Below, one piece after another: positions 41,770 to 50,197 of a DNA stretch of 64,000 nt (position 1 is the stretch's first letter; the number at the start of each line of letters is the position of its first letter). Source of the DNA: Flavobacteriales bacterium UBA720 (GTDB lineage: Bacteria; Bacteroidota; Bacteroidia; Flavobacteriales; Weeksellaceae); contig DBLQ01000012.1 in NCBI GenBank assembly GCA_002297505.1, positions 83,862 through 147,861 of the forward strand, written 5' to 3'. The translations under genes and the position numbers were made by a program. The notes under the pieces are model-generated. The model did no database searches and had not been told where the DNA came from. It saw only the letters and a program-made list of their open reading frames with translations.

Positions 41770-43140
41770 TTAATAATGACATTTACCACACTCAAGACCT
41801 CCGATTGCATCTACAGTAATCTTAGTTCCTTCACCATATTGTTTTTTCAACTTATCGTGGAGATTCTTGAAGTATTCTTTATTGTAACCATTGTTCATAT
41901 CAACTTCTGTAGTTCTGTGACACTCGATACACCATCCCATTGTGAAGTTGTTCGCCATCTGCACCACGTTCATTGTATCAATTTTGCCGTGACAAGCCTT
42001 ACAAACGACATCAATTTTATTAGCCTGATCTTTCTGCTTGGCATTAAATCCGTTGATGATTGCCTGCTCTCCTGCCACCACGTGCTGTGCGTGATTGAAG
42101 TAAACGAAATCCGGCATATTGTGGATTCTGGTCCACTCGATTGGTGTGGTCTTACCGGTATAAGCCTGCTTAGACTCATCCCATCCAGCTGCCGCATAGA
42201 TTTTTTTGATTTCTCCTGTGTAGAATTCTCTGTCTTTTCCTGGCTCAATGTATTTGCCTTTGTATTCAGAGATCGCTCTGTGACAGTTCATACAAACGTT
42301 AACAGAAGGAATCTCGGACACTTTACCATACTTAGCACTGGAGTGACAAAGCTGACAGTCGATTTTATTTTCTCCGGCGTGAATCTTGTGCGAGAAGTAG
42401 ATTGGCTGCTCCGGCTGATAGCCCTTGTAAACACCGATCCACATCAGCCAGTTCCAAACGCCATAAGCCGCGAACAGAGCCAGCAAAGCGATAATACCTT
42501 TGCCTACGAAGCTGTACTTTTCATATAATTTGGAGAAAGAAGTGATCTTAGTAGCGTTAAGCTCAGAAAGCTCAGGAGACTGCTGAAGTTTTACCAATCT
42601 TCTGATCACCAGAAGCAACCAGAAAAGAAGTCCTGCAATCGCCACCAATGCTGCCACCATAATTTTAGTGTTCAGCTGCTGTGCTTTTGCCGCTTCGATA
42701 GAAGCCATACTGTCTGCTGCAGGCGCACCTTCAGCTTTGTCGGCAGCAGGCTCTTCTTTAGGAGGATCAGTGGTGTAAGCTAAGATATCGTCAATATCCT
42801 GATCTGACAGATTCGGAAATTGCAACATCTCGGTTTTATTGAACTTCTCAAAAACCTCATTGGCATATTTATCACCGGATGCTCTTAAAGCCTTGTTGTC
42901 TTTAATCCATTTGTGAAGCCAATCTGTGTCAAGATTCTGTTCTTTCTTTAATCTGTCCACTACGCCACCAAGTGCCGGTCCAATAACTTGTTTATCCAAT
43001 GCGTGACAAGCCGTACAGTTTGTCTTGAACAAATCCTGTCCTTTTTTTGGATCGCCTTGTGCATAAACAGAAGCGCCGGTTGACAGCAATAAACTAATTG
43101 CTATCAGACCCTTTTTGTAATGCTTTCTCCAACTAATCAT
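41770..43140 (-). CDS. actA: Alternative complex III subunit ActA, multiheme cytochrome c
   Basis: A 456-residue protein: signal peptide, an N-terminal class I cytochrome domain (CTACH near residue 39), a membrane helix at about 158-180, a second at about 215-235, then five CxxCH sites (CQLCH, CMNCH, CKACH, CIECH, CGKCH, the last next to the C-terminal Tyr). Six hemes in all. It is the first gene of the operon. A near-consensus promoter lies 50 bp upstream. Confidence 0.95.
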   Translation of the reverse strand: MISWRKHYKKGLIAISLLLSTGASVYAQGDPKKGQDLFKTNCTACHALDKQVIGPALGGVVDRLKKEQNLDTDWLHKWIKDNKALRASGDKYANEVFEKFNKTEMLQFPNLSDQDIDDILAYTTDPPKEEPAADKAEGAPAADSMASIEAAKAQQLNTKIMVAALVAIAGLLFWLLLVIRRLVKLQQSPELSELNATKITSFSKLYEKYSFVGKGIIALLALFAAYGVWNWLMWIGVYKGYQPEQPIYFSHKIHAGENKIDCQLCHSSAKYGKVSEIPSVNVCMNCHRAISEYKGKYIEPGKDREFYTGEIKKIYAAAGWDESKQAYTGKTTPIEWTRIHNMPDFVYFNHAQHVVAGEQAIINGFNAKQKDQANKIDVVCKACHGKIDTMNVVQMANNFTMGWCIECHRTTEVDMNNGYNKEYFKNLHDKLKKQYGEGTKITVDAIGGLECGKCHY

Positions 43141-43189
43141 TTATATAATCTTGGGTTAGTAAATTGTATTGAGTTTACATTCAATTCCG

Positions 43190-43197
43190 CAAAAATA
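43190..43197 (-). promoter_or_regulatory. act operon -7 box
   Basis: TATTTTTG on the minus strand, a TAnnTTTG match, about 49 bp before the actA ATG. Confidence 0.55.
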
Positions 43198-43279
43198 GCA
43201 CTTTAACAAAAATTAAGAAGCCCTATTTCTATGGATTTTCTCATTTCTTTTTAATTTGTAACTATTCTAAATAACGGGA

Positions 43280-43310
43280 TTTGCGTTTCATTCAATTTAT
43301 TTTAAATTTG
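43280..43310 (+). promoter_or_regulatory. Promoter of the SPOR protein gene
   Basis: TTTG (43280-43283), 19 bp, TAAATTTG (43303-43310), then 16 nt to the ATG: exact consensus. Confidence 0.7.
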
Positions 43311-43326
43311 CTAAAAATATTTTTAA

Positions 43327-43836
43327 ATGAACAATCTGCTCAAGCTTTTCATCGTGGCCACATTATTCAGTTTTTACCAAATTGATGCTCAATATGTTGT
43401 AAAGAAAGACACTTTATCGGGAACCGAATTATCTTTTGCGCTGGACGAGAGAATCAATGATGCTTTGGAAAAAATCGAAGGCAATTGCAACCGGATTTCC
43501 GATGCGCCGGTGAGAACACCTACCAAAGTTTTGGTTCCGAGCAGAGAACTCACCAACGCAGAAATATGCCGGAAAAACCCTAAAATAATGGGTTTCAAAA
43601 TCCAGGTGATCACCGTAAAAAGCAATGAGGAAGCACGAAAGATTGCCACGGAATTCCGAAATAATTTCCGAAGCCTGAAGGTGGAAACCGATGCTTCGCT
43701 AAGACCCAACTATAAAATCCTGGCCGGCAGTTATTTTTCCAAACAGAGTGCATCGGATGATTTGAGAAACGTGAAAAGAATTTATCCAAGCGCTATCGTA
43801 GTGCCTTACGCTGTTTTCTGTGTCGAAGCTAAATAA
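43327..43836 (+). CDS. SPOR domain protein, exported
   Basis: A 169-residue protein with a signal peptide (MNNLLKLFIVATLFSFYQIDA) and a C-terminal SPOR-like domain (about 90-165) that starts GFKIQVITVKSNEEARKIATEF and ends KRIYPSAIVVPYAVF. SPOR domains bind peptidoglycan without stem peptides and localise proteins to septa. One Cys near residue 53 and another near the end may pair. It is a single gene with its own promoter and terminator. Confidence 0.88.
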   Translation: MNNLLKLFIVATLFSFYQIDAQYVVKKDTLSGTELSFALDERINDALEKIEGNCNRISDAPVRTPTKVLVPSRELTNAEICRKNPKIMGFKIQVITVKSNEEARKIATEFRNNFRSLKVETDASLRPNYKILAGSYFSKQSASDDLRNVKRIYPSAIVVPYAVFCVEAK

Positions 43837-43861
43837 TTCTTGATTCAAAAAAATGCTAAAT

Positions 43862-43892
43862 AAAAATTCCGCTATGACGCGGAATTTTTTTA
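43862..43892. terminator. Bidirectional terminator after the SPOR gene
   Basis: Stem AAAATTCCGC/GCGGAATTTT (10 bp, loop TATGAC), flanked by T runs on either strand. It serves the SPOR gene and the convergent membrane-protein gene. Confidence 0.85.
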
Positions 43893-45170
43893 TTGGTAAT
43901 AGGTTTCCAAAAACTGGTAGAATTCGCCGAGCCTGTAGAGATTATTCGCACCGAGATAAACGGTTAAGATCAAAAGCAAACCGTAACACAAACTCAGCAA
44001 AATTTTTCTATCCCTATAGCTGAAAAACAGCCAGCCCAGAAGCATTGGATACACAAAAACAAAGTGACCACCGTAGATGTACGATGTGTGTAGCCCGAAC
44101 TTAAGGATGCAATGGATGAGCACATCGAAAAGAAAAGTTATGACCAGCACCCAAATCAGTTTGTTTTTATAATTTCTGATGACACTCCAGATGATCATCG
44201 TTAAAATCAATGCGATGAAAATATAAGGAATTGCAGAACTGTAAACATCCATGAACAAAGCTTTGTAGTAGAATGTTTTGTCCTTATTATGATAATCCCG
44301 GATTTCGTAACTGGAGAACAAAATGTTGCCTCCGAAAAACCAAGAAGAAATCATATCCCAAAGTGGTGTTATTTTCGGTTTGGAGAATTTGTCGTACTGT
44401 TCTTCGGTTTTATTAAGAAAATTCTGGAAATTAAACTGGAGTCTCCAGAGAAAAAGAAATGCGAAAATGACAACCGACGAGGCTATTTTTGCCACGGCCC
44501 ATCCGATCTTTTTCCAGTTCCAGAAGATTTTTTTCTCAAACAGAAATGGAATATACACTTTGACAATATTCGTAATCGTCAATCCACCAATGAAAACTGA
44601 TCCCAAAATTGTGGCGCCGAACGAAATCGGTTTTTCGTCCTGAATTTTTCTCGCCGAATAATAATTGAAAACCGACAAAAACAGCAAGGTATACGTGTAA
44701 GTTTCCGGCGTGAACGACAACAGAATATTGGTCACAAACAGACCATAAAATGCCAGAATCAACAGACTGATTTTCAGTGGAAGCCGGATAACATTATTCA
44801 AATATTTGAAAACCGATACATTCGCCAAAGCAATTACAATTGTGGACAACAAAGCCAAAACCAACCGGAAAACCGAATTATAGTGATTCCCCGAAATCCA
44901 CAGCGCAAAGTCCCGAATGCCATCGAAGAAATAATTAGACAACGGATGCCTCTCGAAACCGCCTCCCGTCTGGACAATAGCTCGGTTATCAAAACTGAAG
45001 TATCCATCCCATGGGATTCTGTCATCATATACGATTCTGAAATTCTCTGCTATAAACCAGGCATTAGCGCCGTAAAGAATGACAAAGAATAAGAAAATTA
45101 ATAATTCTGTTCTGGTTGATGGAAAAACAGTTTTCAGAAGAGAAACGAATTTATTAACGAGTTTTTTCAA
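43890..45170 (-). CDS. Polytopic membrane protein, DUF6080-like / GT-C-like
   Basis: About 426 residues with ten or so transmembrane helices and an acidic DDRIPWDGYFSFDNRAIVQTG loop after the first helix, as in GT-C glycosyltransferase-like proteins; the family is not certain. A TTG at 45170 (LKKLVNKF) is chosen as start: an ATG at 45230 would add 20 residues that lie upstream of a perfect TAnnTTTG box and overlap the toxin gene. It resembles the protein at 62491 only in general topology. Function unknown. Confidence 0.7.
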   Translation of the reverse strand: MKKLVNKFVSLLKTVFPSTRTELLIFLFFVILYGANAWFIAENFRIVYDDRIPWDGYFSFDNRAIVQTGGGFERHPLSNYFFDGIRDFALWISGNHYNSVFRLVLALLSTIVIALANVSVFKYLNNVIRLPLKISLLILAFYGLFVTNILLSFTPETYTYTLLFLSVFNYYSARKIQDEKPISFGATILGSVFIGGLTITNIVKVYIPFLFEKKIFWNWKKIGWAVAKIASSVVIFAFLFLWRLQFNFQNFLNKTEEQYDKFSKPKITPLWDMISSWFFGGNILFSSYEIRDYHNKDKTFYYKALFMDVYSSAIPYIFIALILTMIIWSVIRNYKNKLIWVLVITFLFDVLIHCILKFGLHTSYIYGGHFVFVYPMLLGWLFFSYRDRKILLSLCYGLLLILTVYLGANNLYRLGEFYQFLETYYQ

Positions 45171-45184
45171 TCCGGATATTTTTG

Positions 45185-45192
45185 CAAAAATA
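45185..45192 (-). promoter_or_regulatory. -7 box that decides the start of the membrane-protein gene
   Basis: TATTTTTG on the minus strand, 14 nt before the TTG at 45170. It lies downstream of the alternative ATG at 45230, which argues against that start. Confidence 0.5.
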
Positions 45193-45213
45193 GAAAAATG
45201 ATTTACGTTTGGA

Positions 45214-45537
45214 TTACAGATGCTGAACAATCTCAGAATGACTATTCGTGATGAAAGTGATAAGATATCGATTATCTACATTCTCAAAGAAAATATACCA
45301 AGTTGTCGTGTAGTTGGCTTTGTAGAAAATATATTTTGACCCGAGTTGCACCAATTTCTCAGGTGTATTTCTAAACGGAAAAATTGGGAGATTATATTCT
45401 ATGAAATCATAGATTTTTCTAACATAATCTTCAGCGTCACTTTCAAATCCAAAATAGTTATTGTTGTATAAAATTTCAACAAGTTCTTCCAGATAATCTG
45501 TAACGTTTTTTCGGAGTATGATTGTTATTTCTTCCAA
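45214..45537 (-). CDS. Putative RelE/ParE-type toxin
   Basis: A 107-residue protein whose C-terminal half (NTPEKLVQLGSKYIFYKANYTTTWYIFFENVDNRYLITFITNSH) has the beta-sheet pattern of RelE/ParE toxins of Bacteroidota. Its start overlaps the small upstream gene by 13 bp, the usual antitoxin-toxin order. ParE toxins act on gyrase and RelE toxins cut mRNA on the ribosome; which applies is unknown. The assignment is by pattern only. Confidence 0.65.
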   Translation of the reverse strand: MEEITIILRKNVTDYLEELVEILYNNNYFGFESDAEDYVRKIYDFIEYNLPIFPFRNTPEKLVQLGSKYIFYKANYTTTWYIFFENVDNRYLITFITNSHSEIVQHL

Positions 45538-45722
45538 TCCAAGGATTTTATGAAGTCAGATGTTTTTTTCCTTGCTTCGGAAATAGTGATTCCTTCTTTC
45601 CACTCTTTTTCGAAATCAAAAGAGTTTTTATTTTTGACTTTCTTCAGTTCATCAATGACAGCAGGACTTTCAACAGTGTGAATCCACTTGATGATTTCAC
45701 TTTTTTCTGATGCTAAACTCAT
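45525..45722 (-). CDS. Putative antitoxin of the RelE/ParE-like pair
   Basis: A 65-residue charged helical protein (MSLASEKSEIIKWIHTVESP, then VIDELKKVKNKNSF) like the small antitoxins that precede ParE-type toxins in Bacteroidota. Gene order, 13-bp overlap and size support the pairing. It has no clear DNA-binding motif, so repression of its own promoter is not certain. A TATCTTTG box lies 21 nt upstream. Confidence 0.6.
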   Translation of the reverse strand: MSLASEKSEIIKWIHTVESPAVIDELKKVKNKNSFDFEKEWKEGITISEARKKTSDFIKSLDWKK

Positions 45723-45743
45723 TGTATTATAGATTGATTATAA

Positions 45744-45751
45744 CAAAGATA
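45744..45751 (-). promoter_or_regulatory. -7 box for the toxin-antitoxin pair
   Basis: TATCTTTG on the minus strand, 21 nt before the antitoxin ATG; a TTTG stands 23 bp further upstream (45775-45778). Confidence 0.45.
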
Positions 45752-45783
45752 GAGAATATTTGAATTAATTTTGACAAAATAAT

Positions 45784-47319
45784 CTACGAGCTACACGACA
45801 GCTGACTGCTTCCCGTCTGATTATCATACCTCGAAGGCCTTTTCTGATTGAATTCAGGAAAACGGTTTTCATAAGGATTCTGCAAAGCTTGTTTCAGTTT
45901 GAAAAACAGTTCATAATCGCCATTTTCAGCATCCTGAATGGCATCAAACAAAAGATAATTTCTAAGAATAAATTTCGGATTGGTTTTAGACATCAAGTCC
46001 AGAGATTGTGTTTCCGAGATTTTATTTTTGAGTTTTCTGGCTTTATATTTCTCAATGAAAACTGAAAGTTGATTCAGCTCACTTCCAGTCAGATTTTTGT
46101 AGAATGAATTGGAAAAATCATCAACTTTAATATCTGAAATTGGCTTTTCAAGACTTTGGAAAAATAAGGTGTAATCCAGATTCAAATCCTGCATCAGCTG
46201 TTGCCATTCTGTGAAAAAACGTTCGTCCTCCGGCAATACCTCATCAAACCCAAACTTCTTGGCTAACATTTGATCGTGCTCTGTCCAGAACTGTTTTCCA
46301 TAATCATCCATGATTTTTTCCAAAGCGTCAGCATCATTGATCAAAGGAAAAATGGCATTCGCTAAAGTTGCCAGGTTCCAATGCGAGATCTGCCCTTGCT
46401 TGCCGAAAGCGTATCGCCTTCCTGGCAAATCCGTTGTGTTGGGCGTGAATTCCAGATCGTAGCCGTCCATCATAGAAAACGGACCGTAATCGATGGTCAG
46501 GCCAAGGATCGACATATTATCGGTGTTCATTACGCCATGAACGAAACCGACCCGATACCAGTCGATAATCATTGTCAAAGTTCTGTCACAAACTGCCTGG
46601 AACCATTCGGTATATTGATTCGGATTGTTTTCCAAATTGACTTCCGGATAGAAATTCTTAATGGTATAATCTGCTAATTTCTTCAATAAATCGGTTTGAT
46701 TTCTGGCAGCCAATAACTCAAAATGTCCAAACCTCAGAAAAGATTCAGCCGTTCTTACTACTACTGCGCCGGGTTCTTTTTGCGGATTACCCGAATATTG
46801 GATATCCCGAATCACGTCTTCGCCTGTTTTCGAAAGACTCAGCGCTCTCGTGGTGGCAACTCCCAAATGAAACATCGCCTCACTCATCAGATATTCCCGA
46901 ATCGACGAACGGAGGACTGCCCTTCCGTCTGCGTGCCTGGAATATGGTGTGGCACCCGCGCCTTTCCATTGGATTTCTGTTTGTTTTCCGTCTTTAAAAA
47001 TTTCACCGGCATAGATGGCTCTTCCGTCGCCCAACTGTCCGGCCCAGTTTCCGAACTGATGTCCTGCATAAGCAGTGGCATAGGTTTCAACATGATCCGG
47101 CAGATTTTGAGCGGCTAAAAAATCGCTGTCATTCTTCAACTTTCCCAATCCGATAGCAAGAGACAAATCCTCATTGAAATCGATCAGTTCGGTATTGTTA
47201 AAATCTGCTGGTTCTACAATTGAAAACAGAACGTCGGGTGTCTGACGCTGCATCAGATTTCCCGAAAAATCGCCGGGGAAAAGTTTAGTGAAGTTTTGAG
47301 TAATGGCTGTTATATTCAT
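45784..47319 (-). CDS. selO: Protein adenylyltransferase SelO
   Basis: A 511-residue pseudokinase-fold enzyme (YdiU/SelO) that AMPylates proteins on Ser, Thr or Tyr in response to oxidative stress. Motifs: YAGHQFGNWAGQLGDGRA (about 79-96), the ATP-binding EIQWKGAGATPYSRHADGRAVLRSSIREYL (about 113-142) and HGVMNTDNMSILGLTIDYGPF (about 261-281) with the metal-binding Asn and Asp. The protein ends LSCSS; the Cys is where vertebrate SELENOO has selenocysteine. Single gene. Confidence 0.95.
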   Translation of the reverse strand: MNITAITQNFTKLFPGDFSGNLMQRQTPDVLFSIVEPADFNNTELIDFNEDLSLAIGLGKLKNDSDFLAAQNLPDHVETYATAYAGHQFGNWAGQLGDGRAIYAGEIFKDGKQTEIQWKGAGATPYSRHADGRAVLRSSIREYLMSEAMFHLGVATTRALSLSKTGEDVIRDIQYSGNPQKEPGAVVVRTAESFLRFGHFELLAARNQTDLLKKLADYTIKNFYPEVNLENNPNQYTEWFQAVCDRTLTMIIDWYRVGFVHGVMNTDNMSILGLTIDYGPFSMMDGYDLEFTPNTTDLPGRRYAFGKQGQISHWNLATLANAIFPLINDADALEKIMDDYGKQFWTEHDQMLAKKFGFDEVLPEDERFFTEWQQLMQDLNLDYTLFFQSLEKPISDIKVDDFSNSFYKNLTGSELNQLSVFIEKYKARKLKNKISETQSLDLMSKTNPKFILRNYLLFDAIQDAENGDYELFFKLKQALQNPYENRFPEFNQKRPSRYDNQTGSSQLSCSS

Positions 47320-47321
47320 GA

Positions 47322-47361
47322 CTAAAAATCCCGCCTTGCTGTGAACGAGACGGGATTATTT
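47322..47361 (-). terminator. Terminator after the PBP1A gene
   Basis: AATCCCG and CGGGATT enclose a 17-nt segment; on the minus strand a T run follows. It lies between the PBP1A stop and the selO start. Confidence 0.6.
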
Positions 47362-49719
47362 TTATTTGTTAAAATCGATATCATCCGAAGAATTAATCGC
47401 TTCATTAGAATTTTCTTCTTTCTTTGCCGGCTTGTCCGGAATCACGCGTGTCGGATTTTTCAGTTCGTCAATGGTCTGTAGTCCGCCGTCATCTCCATAA
47501 CCACCACGGAGACTTGTAAGATCAGAACAACTTCCTGTCCAATTGGTAGGCTTGATGAATTTATCCTCTGGTTTGATGTTCAGCGCTTTGTCTGCGAATA
47601 CTTTCTTCATAAAAATAGCCCAGATCGGAAGTCCCATTTTCGCACCCTGACCTTCGCCCGTGCTCCAGAAGTGGGTAGCACGGTCTTCCCAGCCTACCCA
47701 AACACCTGTGGCGAGTTTTGGAACAATTCCCATAAACCAACCATCCGAGTTTTTCTGCGTGGTACCGGTTTTACCCGCAATTTCTACACCTGCCGGAATG
47801 CCCTGTCTTCTTAATTCACCGGAAGCTGTCCCAAATTCAGCGACACCTTTCATAAGGTCAATCATGGTGTAGGCATACATCTCGTTCATCACTTCCTTCA
47901 CCACTGGTTTTACTTCTTTAATCACACGTCCATTGGCATCCTCAATCCTCCAGATCATCTCCGGTTTGGTATAATTTCCAAAGTTTGCAAAGGTACTGTA
48001 AGCACCCAGCATTTCATAGATGGTAATATCAGAAGTTCCCAGTGCCATTGGCAATTCGGAGTCGATATGATCGGTTACGCCGAGGTCTCTAGCAAGCTGA
48101 ATAACGTTTTGAGTTCCAACTTTCTCAGCGAGTCGGATGGCAACAGGGTTAAGTGACTTGGCAATACCTTCTTTGATGGTAACGCTTCCGCCGCCGCCCT
48201 TTACGTACCAGCTTCCCTTAGCATAAGGTGCATTGGAAACTGTGGAGCAAGGTGTCATCCCAAGATGCATAATTGCAGTCGCGTAAACAAACGGTTTGAA
48301 GGTAGATCCTACCTGACGTTTTCCCTGCTTCACATGGTCGTACTGGAAATGCTGCCAGTTGATACCTCCCACCCAAGCTTTGATATCGCCGGTAGCTGGC
48401 TCCATAGACATCAGTCCGGCCTGTGCAATCTGCTTATGATAACGGATAGAGTCCCAAGGTGACATCTCTACTTCTTCCTCACCTTGCCAGGTAAATCTTG
48501 TAGTTTTCACCGGTTCGTGGAATTCCATCAAGATCGAATCTTCCGGCATGCCTTCGGCTTTCAGCTGTTTGTATCGCCCTGTTCTTTTGACTGCGGACAT
48601 CATCAGACCATTGATTTGAGCTTTGGTGAGGTTATAATATGGTCGGTTGGGATTCCGCTTCATCTCGCTGTCGAAATTACGCTGCAGGTTCGTCAGATGC
48701 TCCTTAATCGCTTCCTCTGCATATTTCTGCATTCTGGAATCCAGCGTTACATAGATTTTGAGTCCATTTTTGTAAAGATTCAGTTCTTTACCAGTCTCTT
48801 TTTCATAAGCATCCAGATATTGCTGAATTTCTTTTCTCAGATAAAACTTATAATAAGCCGAGTAACCTTCCTCAACGGTTTTAACTTCATGATAATCCAC
48901 CGTAACGGGTGTCGCCACAGCCTTATCGTATGTAGAATTATCGATGTAGCCCGTGTCCAGCATCTGCTTTAATACAACATCTCTTCTCAGCTTGGCTTTT
49001 TCCGGGTAGCGGTAAGCATTGTTTTTTCTCGGGTTTTCCAGCATTGCCACGAAAGTTGCAGCTTCCGGCAAGGTCAGCTGGTTGGTCGATTTATTAAAAT
49101 AGACTCTGGAAGCCATCTCCACGCCTTTGGCATTGAAAAGGAAATCGAACTTGTTAAAATATAAAGTGATGATTTCCTCTTTGGTATAACGCTTTTCCAG
49201 ACTGACTGCCACGCTCCATTCTTTCAGTTTCTGAAAAGCTCTCTGAATTTTGTTCTGCGAAGCCTGACCTGTGAATAATAATTTGGCAAGCTGCTGCGTA
49301 ATCGTGGAACCGCCGCCTCTCTCACCGCGGAAAAAAACGGCTCTGGCAATGGACTTCAAGTCGATGCCGGAATGTTCCTTGAAGCGTTCGTCCTCCTTGG
49401 CCTGCAATGCATAAACCAAATACGGTGGCAGCTGGCTGTATTTCACGGGCTTCGTCTTTTCTTTCTCAAATTTTCCGAGCAGCACATTGTCTGAAGAATA
49501 GATCTCCGATGCCACAAAAATATCGGGATTCTCCAGCTCCTTCACGTCCGGCATATCGCCTAAAAAGCCTTGGGAAACTGCAAAAAACAGGGCAGAAATC
49601 CCCAATACCACAGCAATAAATCCGACCCAGACGATCTTAATCCATTTATTGATCTTCGAGTTGGGTTTTTTCTTCTGCGGCAGCGGAAAGGTTTTATTTT
49701 CGGGTTTTTTATTTTCCAT
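47362..49719 (-). CDS. Class A penicillin-binding protein (PBP1A-like transglycosylase/transpeptidase)
   Basis: A 785-residue bifunctional peptidoglycan synthase: cytosolic N-terminus, membrane helix at about 29-51, GT51 domain with EDERFKEHSGID, ERGGGSTITQQLAKLLF and KRYTKEEIITLYFNK, and a transpeptidase domain with the SxxK motif in VGSTFKPFVYATA, SLN-type motif KSLNPVAIR and KTGTTQKNSDGWFMG. It is the last gene of a ricT-gldH-PBP run with 7 bp after gldH. It makes and crosslinks the cell wall and is a beta-lactam target. Confidence 0.96.
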   Translation of the reverse strand: MENKKPENKTFPLPQKKKPNSKINKWIKIVWVGFIAVVLGISALFFAVSQGFLGDMPDVKELENPDIFVASEIYSSDNVLLGKFEKEKTKPVKYSQLPPYLVYALQAKEDERFKEHSGIDLKSIARAVFFRGERGGGSTITQQLAKLLFTGQASQNKIQRAFQKLKEWSVAVSLEKRYTKEEIITLYFNKFDFLFNAKGVEMASRVYFNKSTNQLTLPEAATFVAMLENPRKNNAYRYPEKAKLRRDVVLKQMLDTGYIDNSTYDKAVATPVTVDYHEVKTVEEGYSAYYKFYLRKEIQQYLDAYEKETGKELNLYKNGLKIYVTLDSRMQKYAEEAIKEHLTNLQRNFDSEMKRNPNRPYYNLTKAQINGLMMSAVKRTGRYKQLKAEGMPEDSILMEFHEPVKTTRFTWQGEEEVEMSPWDSIRYHKQIAQAGLMSMEPATGDIKAWVGGINWQHFQYDHVKQGKRQVGSTFKPFVYATAIMHLGMTPCSTVSNAPYAKGSWYVKGGGGSVTIKEGIAKSLNPVAIRLAEKVGTQNVIQLARDLGVTDHIDSELPMALGTSDITIYEMLGAYSTFANFGNYTKPEMIWRIEDANGRVIKEVKPVVKEVMNEMYAYTMIDLMKGVAEFGTASGELRRQGIPAGVEIAGKTGTTQKNSDGWFMGIVPKLATGVWVGWEDRATHFWSTGEGQGAKMGLPIWAIFMKKVFADKALNIKPEDKFIKPTNWTGSCSDLTSLRGGYGDDGGLQTIDELKNPTRVIPDKPAKKEENSNEAINSSDDIDFNK

Positions 49720-49726
49720 TGATGAA

Positions 49727-50197
49727 TTAAGGCTTTACATTTTGAATTTTAATTCCTAAATCTTCTATTCCCGGCAGCACATTGCGGCGCATGGCCTGGA
49801 TGACCTTCAAAGAATAAGTGCCGTTCTGCGGAAACTTGTAATTTAGCTTATACTGGAACAGGGTTTCCTTGGTTTCGCCAAATCCTGTTCCCAGCCACTC
49901 GCCGTTGGGTTTGGCAAGCACATAATTGAGCGTGTCGGTGGCAATCACTTTTTTGTTATATTCCATCCGGGCAATTAAACGGATATTGCTGTAGGGATAG
50001 TCATTATTATTCCGCACCACGAAGATCAGATTTTTAGGACTTTGTGCATCGCTGATATCGAATTGATAATCCATACTTTTTTTCTTATCCCATTGGCTGT
50101 TTACATCATTCATGACGATCGTCTCATTGGCATCTTTGCAGGAGGCCACAGATAGCAAGGTGAGAAGAACAGCAGTTATTCTAAGCATTACCTTCAT
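49727..50197 (-). CDS. gldH: Gliding motility lipoprotein GldH
   Basis: A 156-residue lipoprotein with lipobox SVASC (Cys20). The mature part starts KDANETIVMNDVNSQWDKKKS and continues IFVVRNNNDYPYSNIRLI, WLGTGFGETKETLFQYK and MRRNVLPGIEDLGI, all family marks. GldH is needed for gliding and chitin use in Flavobacterium johnsoniae. Type IX secretion/gliding genes may be present elsewhere. It overlaps the ricT-like gene by 17 bp. Confidence 0.94.
   Translation of the reverse strand: MKVMLRITAVLLTLLSVASCKDANETIVMNDVNSQWDKKKSMDYQFDISDAQSPKNLIFVVRNNNDYPYSNIRLIARMEYNKKVIATDTLNYVLAKPNGEWLGTGFGETKETLFQYKLNYKFPQNGTYSLKVIQAMRRNVLPGIEDLGIKIQNVKP

Noticed and set aside
41764..42528. A 254-residue plus-strand open frame
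   Set aside because: Antisense to actA, which carries six CxxCH sites in frame.
45171..45230. ATG start at 45230 for the membrane-protein gene
   Set aside because: The added residues lie upstream of a perfect TAnnTTTG box and overlap the toxin gene; the TTG at 45170 is more credible.
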